DNA of 15,106 bases from NCBI GenBank assembly GCA_934675045.1, contig CAKUPI010000016.1, positions 1 to 15,106 on the forward strand, read 5' to 3'. A program made the translations under genes and the position numbers. Every line of letters starts with the position of its first letter. The first letter of the stretch is position 1. The stretch comes from an uncultured Eubacteriales bacterium. Lineage in GTDB: Bacteria > Bacillota > Clostridia > Oscillospirales > Butyricicoccaceae. Below are positions 6,963-13,800 of the stretch, piece by piece. Below the pieces are notes generated by a model that did not search any database, had not been told where the DNA came from, and was given only the letters and a program-made list of their open reading frames with translations.

Positions 6963-9143
6963 ATGACGGCGCAAAAGCGGTGGAGCAAAACAGAGCAGCC
7001 CCGGCGGCTGCTTTGCTTCTCTGCCGCTTTTTGTCTTTGCTGCCTTGTCTTTGCGCTGGCGTACAGCCGGGGCTGGCCGGCGCCGCTTTTCTGGCCGGCG
7101 TGCACGGCGCTGCTGCTCGGAGCGGCGGCCGGGCTGTGGCTGAGGCGCCGCGCCCTTTTGCTGCTGGCAGGGCTGGGCTGCGGGCTTTTGTGGGCTGCGG
7201 GCTTTTGGCTGCTGGCGCTGTCCCCTGCGGAAAAATGGCAGGGCAAGGGGGCGGAAATGCGCGTCGAGCTGACCGCGCGGGCGGTGGGCTATACCACTTA
7301 CGGAACGGCCGAGGGCAGACTGCTCTCGCTCAACGGCAAACCGGCGCGCGGCCGCGTTTTTCTCTATTTGTCCGACGGGTCGCCGGAGCTGGAGCCCGGC
7401 AGCCGGATTGCCTTTACAGGGACGGTGCTGCAGGCAAAACGCCTGCCCGAGGGGCTTTTCTGGGCAGCCCGGCAGGAAGGCCCGCTTGTCCTTGACACCC
7501 CGGCGGCGCCCTCGTGGCGGGCCGGGCTGGCCCGCGCCTCCGGCGCGCTCGGGAAAACCGTCGACAAGCTGCTGGACGGCGACGAAGGCGGGCTTGTAAA
7601 GGCGCTGCTGTGCGGGGACAGGACCGGCATGAGCCGGGAGCTGTGCGCGGCGCTCCGCGTCAGCGGGCTGTCGCATATCGCGGCGGTGTCGGGCATGCAC
7701 CTGTCGGTGCTTTCCGGCTTTGCCTGTATGCTGCTGGGAAAGCGCTGGGGCAGCGCGGCGGCGTTGCCCCTCGTTTTGCTGTACGCCGGCATCACCGGCT
7801 TTTCGCCTTCGGTGGTGCGGGCCGCCGTCATGGTGCTGCTGGCCACGGCCGGATTTTTCATGCGGCGCGAAAGCGACCCGCTGACCTCGCTGTTTGCCGC
7901 GCTGCTGGTGCTCGCGGCGCACAATCCCTTTTCGCTGCTCTCGCCGTCGCTGCTGCTGTCCTTCAGCGCGACGCTGGGAATTTTGCTGTTCGCGCCGGCG
8001 CTGACCGGTGCCGTTTCCATCCGGACGGGAAACCGGCTGCGCAAAAAAGCGGCGAGCGCCCTTGTCCGCTGCGCGGCCGTTTCGCTGGCGGCGACGGCGT
8101 GCGCGACGCCTGTGACCCTGATCTTTTTTTCGCGGGTCTCGCTGCTCTCGGTGCTGTCCGGCCTGCTGGTGCTGTGGGCGGTCACGCTGACCATGGTGCT
8201 CGGGCTGCTGACCCTGCTGTTGGCGGCGGTTTGGCCGCAGGGCGCCGTCTGGGCCGCGCACTGGCTGCTCAGACCGGCGGCCTCGTATGTGACGGGCATG
8301 GCCCGGCTGCTGGGCGGAAGCCCGTCGCTGACCGCGGCGGCCGACAGCCCCTATCTGATGCTTGCGCTGGCGGCGCTGCTCGTCTGGCTGACGGCGCTGC
8401 GGCAAAAGAAAGAGGGGGCGCGCCGCCTGCTGCCGGCGGCCTGCGGGGTGATGGCGCTATGCGTGCTGCTGTCGGGCGCCGAGCGCCTGCTGCTGACCCG
8501 CGTCAGCCTCATCGGCACCGACAGCGGCGCGGCCGTGCTGATCGACTCGCGGGGCGAAACCTGCGCCGTCAACTGCGGGCTGGACGCCGCGGGCCGCAAC
8601 GCGCGCCGTCTGGAGCAGCAGCTTGTGCGCTGGGGAAAGGGGAGCTTGGACGAGCTTTTGGTCACCTCTGCCTCGGCCCACGCAGGGGGCGGGCTGCAAC
8701 AGACCCGATCGCTGCTGAATACGGGGCGGTGCATCGCGCCCGCAGACAGCCGGGCCGCGCTGTGGGCCGACGCCGTTTACACGGGGGAGGGAAGCCTGCA
8801 ATGGGGCGCCGCGCGCGTCGAGCTGCTGTTTGTGCGGGGGAAGCCGTGCGCGGCGCGGATTCTGCTCCCTCATCTGACGCTGCTTGACCTGACGCAGGCG
8901 GCGCCGGTCGATTACCTCACCGACCCCGCGAGCGTCCGGCTGACCGGCGACATTGTGCTGCTCGGCGAGGACTTTCTGGCCGACGCGGGGGCGACGGAGC
9001 TGCTTTTGCGCACCAGCGGGTGCAGGGCGGTGGTCTGCGCCGACAGCGCCTTTCGGCCCATCCGGGAACACAAGCGGAGCGGGGTCGGCGTTTACAGCCT
9101 TTCGCGGCGGCAATCGATGCAATTGACAACATGGAACTGGTAG
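6963..9143 (+). CDS. comEC: ComEC/Rec2 family DNA-internalisation channel with degenerate metallo-beta-lactamase domain
   Basis: ComEC forms the membrane channel through which single-stranded DNA enters during natural transformation. The 726-residue protein shows N-terminal membrane segments at about 17-90, an OB-like soluble region at about 98-180 (DUF4131 type), and the Competence domain from about 205 to 480 with the hallmark HIAAVSGMH (238-246). YAGITGFSPSVVRAAVM (274-290) and LLSPSLLLSFSATLGI (325-340) are typical helices of the channel. From about 512 the protein follows the outline of the usual metallo-beta-lactamase-like domain (VSLIGTDSGAAVLIDSRG), but the metal motif THPHADHIGG is replaced by TSASAHAGGG (568-577). 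The start is ATG 6963, only three bases after the HIT stop and with no Shine-Dalgarno, suggesting reinitiation. The order comEC then holA is conserved in Firmicutes; comEA is not in the window. Confidence 0.93.
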   Translation: MTAQKRWSKTEQPRRLLCFSAAFCLCCLVFALAYSRGWPAPLFWPACTALLLGAAAGLWLRRRALLLLAGLGCGLLWAAGFWLLALSPAEKWQGKGAEMRVELTARAVGYTTYGTAEGRLLSLNGKPARGRVFLYLSDGSPELEPGSRIAFTGTVLQAKRLPEGLFWAARQEGPLVLDTPAAPSWRAGLARASGALGKTVDKLLDGDEGGLVKALLCGDRTGMSRELCAALRVSGLSHIAAVSGMHLSVLSGFACMLLGKRWGSAAALPLVLLYAGITGFSPSVVRAAVMVLLATAGFFMRRESDPLTSLFAALLVLAAHNPFSLLSPSLLLSFSATLGILLFAPALTGAVSIRTGNRLRKKAASALVRCAAVSLAATACATPVTLIFFSRVSLLSVLSGLLVLWAVTLTMVLGLLTLLLAAVWPQGAVWAAHWLLRPAASYVTGMARLLGGSPSLTAAADSPYLMLALAALLVWLTALRQKKEGARRLLPAACGVMALCVLLSGAERLLLTRVSLIGTDSGAAVLIDSRGETCAVNCGLDAAGRNARRLEQQLVRWGKGSLDELLVTSASAHAGGGLQQTRSLLNTGRCIAPADSRAALWADAVYTGEGSLQWGAARVELLFVRGKPCAARILLPHLTLLDLTQAAPVDYLTDPASVRLTGDIVLLGEDFLADAGATELLLRTSGCRAVVCADSAFRPIREHKRSGVGVYSLSRRQSMQLTTWNW

Positions 9144-9153
9144 GTGAGCATAT

Positions 9154-10200
9154 ATGGCGGAAAAAAAGACGCCGAAGGGCGTCCAGAAGCTGAAGGCCGA
9201 CCTGGCGGCCGGCCGTCTGGCCCCGCTGTATCTTTTTTACGGCGAGGAAAGCTATTTGAAGGAATATTACCGCAGCGCCGTTGTCAAGCGGGCGGCGGGC
9301 GGCGGCTTTGACGACTTCAACATCGTCGAGCTGAGCGAGCGGCAGGTGACGCCGGAGACGCTGACCGAGGCGGTCGAGGGCCTGCCCTTCGGCGCCGACA
9401 AAAAGGTGGTCATCGTCCGCGACTATCCGCTGATGCGCGCGTCGGGGGCCATGAAGGACACGCTGACGGCGCTGCTCGACAACCTGCCCGACACGGTCTG
9501 CCTGATTTTTTACTTCGACGCGCAGGAGTTCAAGCCGGACAAACGGCTGTCGCTGTGGAAGCTTCTGGAGAAAAAAGGGGAGATCGTCGAGTTTGAACGG
9601 GCCGGCATGGCCGATCTGGCGCCGTGGATTCGCCGGCGGTTCGAGGCGCTCGGCAAGACCATCGGCCGCGCCGAATGTGAGTATCTGGTCTTTCTGTGCG
9701 GCGCGCTGATGACCAATCTCATCACCGAAATCGAAAAAATCGCCGCGGGAACGCCCAAAAAGGCGATCGGCCGCGACGACATCGACCGTCTGGCCTCCCG
9801 CACGCTCGAGGCGCAGGTGTTCGACCTGACCGACTGCATGATGGAGGGAAAGCACCGCGAGAGCATCGGGCTTTTGCGCGACCTGTTCGCGGCCAAAAAC
9901 TCGCCCATCGCCGTGCTGGCCGCCGTCACCAAGCAGATGCAGCGCCTTTACGCCGCGCGGCTGGTGCTGGAAAGCCGGGGCGGCGAGGGGGATGTCATGC
10001 GGCTGTGCGCGCTGCGCTCGCCCTATCCGGCCCGGCTGCTGCTGCGCGCCTGTGCGCGTATGGAGCTGCCCTTTCTGCGCCGTGCCGCCCGCCTCTGCCT
10101 TGAGGCCGACTTGGGGATCAAGAGCAACCTGCCCGACGACGAGCGCACCGTCGAGCTGCTGCTGCTCCGTCTGGCCGCCGCGCGGGAGGAATGTGCGTGA
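9154..10200 (+). CDS. holA: DNA polymerase III subunit delta
   Basis: Delta is the wrench subunit of the clamp loader, opening the beta sliding clamp on DNA. The 348-residue length matches the family. The AAA+-like N-terminal domain starts LAPLYLFYGEESYLKEYY, the delta version of a P-loop region that lacks a working Walker A, followed by NIVELSERQVTPETLTEAVEGLPFGADKKVVIVRDYP. The middle has KPDKRLSLWKLLEKKGEIVEFE, then the lid and collar domains, with LITEIEKIAAGTPKKAIGRDDI and NSPIAVLAAVTKQMQRLYAARLV near 248-272. AGGTGA at 9142-9147 overlaps the comEC stop and sits six bases from ATG 9154. Its last four bases form a GTGA overlap with the next gene. Position after comEC matches Bacillus yqeN, although the usual rpsT neighbour is absent. 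Confidence 0.95.
   Translation: MAEKKTPKGVQKLKADLAAGRLAPLYLFYGEESYLKEYYRSAVVKRAAGGGFDDFNIVELSERQVTPETLTEAVEGLPFGADKKVVIVRDYPLMRASGAMKDTLTALLDNLPDTVCLIFYFDAQEFKPDKRLSLWKLLEKKGEIVEFERAGMADLAPWIRRRFEALGKTIGRAECEYLVFLCGALMTNLITEIEKIAAGTPKKAIGRDDIDRLASRTLEAQVFDLTDCMMEGKHRESIGLLRDLFAAKNSPIAVLAAVTKQMQRLYAARLVLESRGGEGDVMRLCALRSPYPARLLLRACARMELPFLRRAARLCLEADLGIKSNLPDDERTVELLLLRLAAAREECA
10185..10190 (+). promoter_or_regulatory. Shine-Dalgarno deciding a GTG start at 10197
   Basis: GGAGGA inside the end of holA directly abuts the ATG at 10191 (no spacer) but lies six bases before the in-frame GTG at 10197. Ribosome geometry therefore favours GTG 10197, which also gives a GTGA overlap with the holA stop codon. 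Confidence 0.65.
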
Positions 10201-10790
10201 TTCCGATCCGTCAGGCCATTGTCGTAGAAGGGCGCTACGACAAAAACCGGCTGAGCCAGATTTTTGACGCCCTGATCATCCAGCTTAACGGCTTTGGCAT
10301 TTTCAAAGACAGGCAGACGCTGGCACTGCTGCGCCGTCTGGCGGTGGAGCGGGGCGTCATCGTGCTGACCGATCCGGACGGCGCGGGCCTGGTCATCCGC
10401 AACTTTCTGCGTTCGAGCATTGCCGAAGGGCAGGTTTACCACGCCTATGTCGGCGCGCACGCGGGGAAGGAGAAGCGCAAGGCGGCCCCCTCGCGCGAGG
10501 GGCTGCTCGGCGTGGAAGGGGTGACGGAGGCCGAAATCATCCGGGCCATAGAAACATGCGGGGCGGCCCGCGGGCCGCTGCCGGCCGTCACGGCGCCCAT
10601 CACGCCGGCCGATTTGTACTTTCTCGGGCTGTCGGGGTGCGAGCAGAGTGCGGAAAAGCGGAAAAAGCTGCTTCGGCGGCTAAGCCTGCCGCAAAACCTC
10701 GGCACCGGGGCGCTGTGCCGGTATCTCAGCGGGCAGGTGACGCCGGAGCAGCTGCGGGAAATCGTTTGGGATATGGAAAAACGGGAGTGA
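10197..10790 (+). CDS. Toprim domain protein, RNase M5-like (DUF4093 C-terminus)
   Basis: The protein is 197 residues from the GTG at 10197, or 199 from the ATG at 10191. The N-terminal Toprim domain opens with QAIVVEG, with the catalytic glutamate E11. It carries the metal-binding DPD at 59-61 in GVIVLTDPDGAG, as in RNase M5, topoisomerases and primases. The C-terminal half (ADLYFLGLSGCEQSAEKRKKLL...GALCRYLSGQVTPEQL) matches the DUF4093 region that accompanies RNase M5. RNase M5 makes the final cuts of 5S rRNA in low-G+C Gram-positives. Two cautions apply: the usual neighbours (rsmA/ksgA, tatD) are missing, and the segment between Toprim and DUF4093 is basic (GKEKRKAAPSREG). It could be a paralogue with another RNA or DNA target. 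All catalytic acids visible in the Toprim core are intact, so it should be active. The stop codon lies within the stem of the following terminator. Confidence 0.82.
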   Translation: MIPIRQAIVVEGRYDKNRLSQIFDALIIQLNGFGIFKDRQTLALLRRLAVERGVIVLTDPDGAGLVIRNFLRSSIAEGQVYHAYVGAHAGKEKRKAAPSREGLLGVEGVTEAEIIRAIETCGAARGPLPAVTAPITPADLYFLGLSGCEQSAEKRKKLLRRLSLPQNLGTGALCRYLSGQVTPEQLREIVWDMEKRE

Positions 10791-10816
10791 AGGAAAAACC
10801 TTCACTCCCGTTTTTT
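10781..10816. terminator. bidirectional intrinsic terminator between convergent genes
   Basis: A perfect 13-bp inverted repeat (arms 10781-10793 and 10799-10811) encloses an AAAAA loop. On the plus strand it is followed by six T (10811-10816). On the minus strand the five A at 10777-10781 read as TTTTT after the hairpin. A/T pairing of the flanks can extend the stem to about 17 bp. It therefore serves both the left operon and the minus-strand surface-protein gene, whose stop codon is at 10835-10837. The stop codon of the Toprim gene (10788-10790) is inside the left arm. Confidence 0.93.
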
Positions 10817-10834
10817 GCTGTGGGAACCGGGGGG

Positions 10835-13800
10835 TTATTTTGCCACCTTTTCGCAGAAGCGCATCAGAATGGTGGCCGTCTCGGCGCGGGTGGCGCTGCC
10901 GTTGGGGACGATCGCGGTGGCGCTGCGGCCGTTGACAAGCTGTTCGGCGTTGGCCCACTGCAAAGCGGCAAGCGCCCAGCTGCTGATGCTGCCGGCGTCG
11001 GCAAAGCCGGTCAGCTCGTTGGACTTGCTGACGTCATAGCCCTTGTACCTGGCGTAGCGGAACAGCATGGCGGCCATCTGCTCGCGGGTGACGTTGTCGT
11101 CGGGGCCGAACTTCCCGTTGCCGTAGCCGTTGACAATGCCGTTTTCGCTGGCCCAGATGACGGCGTTTGTGTACCAGGTGCCGTCGGGGACGTCGGTGCA
11201 GCAGCTCGCGGCGCTGACGGCAGGCTGGCCTTCCAGACGATAGAGGATGGTGGCCAGCATGGCACGGCTGAGCAGGCCGTCGGGGTCGAAGCGGTCGGCC
11301 GCGGTGCCGTTCATCAGCTTGTTGACATAGACATACTCAATGGCGTCGAGCGCCCAATGCTTTTCCACATCGGTAAAGGGCAGCTTGGGCGCAGGCACCG
11401 AGGGGACAAAGGCGCCGCCGGCGTTGGGGTCGTCCTTCCAGTCAGAGGTGTAGTAGAACAGGACGGAGTCGCCGTCGCTCAGCGGGCAGGCGGTCAGCCC
11501 GACGTTGGGCAGCACGCCGTTGACGGTGTACAGCCAGCCGGAATTGTCCCCCTTGTCAAACTCGCTCAGGGTGACGCCGTTTTTGGTGATCGAGCGGACA
11601 TAGCCGCTTTCGGCGCCCACGGCACTCATGCCGCCCGCCTCGGCCAGAGCCTGCACAAAGGCGTGATACACGGTGGAACCCTGCTTGACGGTGAGGGTGG
11701 TCGAGGGAATCCAGACCTCCGTGTCGGTTTTCAGGGAAAAGATCACCTGAATGGTCTTGTCGGTGTCGGGCGTCTCGGGCGGCGTCACCGCGCCGCTGCC
11801 GGTGGCGCGGCCGGGCTCTGCGGTCTTGCCGCTGAAGTCATAGACGTTGTAGGCGCCGCCGTTTGCCATGGCCATGGCCGCCAGCGCCCGGAAGCCCTGT
11901 TCGGTGGCCAGCGGATTGTCCGCGCCGTCATACTGGAACCGGAGGGAGGCGGTGTTCACATACGAGAGCAGGCCGTCGATTAGCGAGGCGCCCGTGTCGG
12001 CGGTCAGCTGGGCGGGGTCCTTGCCGAGCGCCAGAAGGCCCAGAATGACCATCGCGTCGGAGTTGGCGCTGCCCAGAGAACCCGTCTCGTTCATGGCGCC
12101 GGGCAGGGCGGACAGGATTTTGTCGACCACGGCCTTGGCGTCGGGATTTTTGTCGTAGAAGCGGGCCAGAGCGGCCAGCGCCGCGCCGGCCGTGTCGGGG
12201 TCGGAGAAGGTGACGCCGTTCCAGGTAAAGCCGAACAGGCCGTCTCCGACGTTCGTGGCCAGAAGCTGAATGAGCGAAGCGGTTTGGCCGTCGGTCAGCT
12301 TGATATTGCCCTGCAAATCGGCCAGCAGAAGCCACGGCGCGGCATAGTGGCCGCCCGAAGTGAGGTCCATGCCGGACAGCGCCTTGGCGTTGCTGAAGGG
12401 GGTGCTGCTGTTGACGGGATAAAGCCGTGTGCTGTCAATACCCATGGACCGCAGCACAATTTCGATGCGGGCGCGGTCGCTGACCGAGGCCGCGGTTCCG
12501 GCCGCTTCGGAGATGAGCAGATTGAGCGCGTTCTGACGGGCCTCGGCGGTGGTGGCAACGGTCTTTCCCGGCAGCGAGGCGTAAACCGCCATGTCCATGA
12601 CGGTCCAGCCGTCGCTGCTGTCGGCATAGCCGCGGGCAATGGCGTCCATCAGGCTGTCCCTTTGCGCGGGCAGGACGGGGAGCAGCACGGTGACGCTCTT
12701 GCGGTATACGTTGCCGTCCGCGTCAGAGAGAACGAGCACAACGGGCACGCTGCGGGTGGCGGCAGAATCGTTGGCCTTGACAAGGGTCAGCGTGTCGCCG
12801 CCCGTCAGATAGGGGCTTTCCGTCTCATAGCGGACGTCGATGCCTTCGGCGGCGGACGCATGGCTCTTCAGCAGGGAAAGGGTGCTGCCGATCTGCTGCG
12901 GCGCGGCGACGGTATCGGCGTACTTATCGGCCTCGGCCTGCAAGGAATCGGGCACGGGCAGGTTGACGCCGAACATTTTGTAAAGCTGTGCGCTTGTTTC
13001 CGCCAGACTGTTCAGCGCCATGGCCTTGAGGACTTCCTGCTGCGCCTCGCCCTGATAGTCCACGCCGTTGCCTACGGCGCTCAGGGTGCCGCCGTCCGGC
13101 CGGGTGCAGTTGGCGTAGGCGTCCTTGACGGTGATCTGGTTGGCAATGCCGGTGAGCTGGCCGCTCAGATGACCGGCAAAGCCGCCGTTGTAGCCGGTGG
13201 TGCTGGAGCCGGTGATCAAGACCCGGCCGGCGCTGATGACGTAATCTGCCGCGCTGATGGAGCCGGCAAAGCCGCCCGTGTAGGATTCGCCGGTGACGGC
13301 GCCGAGGCTGTAACAGCGCTTGACGAGGCCGCTGCAGGAGCCGCCAAAGCCGCCGACGTTGTTCTTGCCGGTCACGGCCCCGTCGGCGTGGCAGTCGTAG
13401 ATGTCGCCGTAGCTGCTGCCGACAAACCCGCCGACAAGGGCGGAATCGGCGGCCGACACCGCACCGAGAGCGGCGCTTTTGGTGATGACGCCGTTGTTGC
13501 CGCCGACCAGACCGCCGATGTTGGTGCTGCCGCTGCCGGAGGCGGTGACGGCGACGTCGGATGTGCACTTGTCGACGGCCGAGGAGGTGGAGAAGAGGGT
13601 GTGGGTGTCATAGGCGCCGTCGTTCAGGCCGACCAGGCCGCCGGTGTTGCTGTTTCCGGTCACGGCGCCGGAGACGGTGCAGCTGCCGATGAGGTTGGCT
13701 ACGCAGTCGGCCAGATTCTCCTGATCCAGTTCCACCTGCGCCCAGCCCACCAGGCCGCCGACCTGCGCGTCGCCCGTGACGCTGACATGCTTCAGGTTCA

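Noticed and set aside
3930..8405. Very long minus-strand open frame (about 1,490 codons) opposite the U32 gene end, alaS, HIT and comEC
   Set aside because: It lies exactly in register with recognised genes on the other strand. Its product is low-complexity Arg/Gln/Gly/Ala-rich sequence with no known motif, and it is explained by codon bias.
11822..12667. Toroid-like region as an active squalene-hopene cyclase or prenyltransferase
   Set aside because: The part is short for a cyclase, has no visible catalytic DxDD motif, and sits within a secreted wall-bound protein, so a binding role is more plausible.
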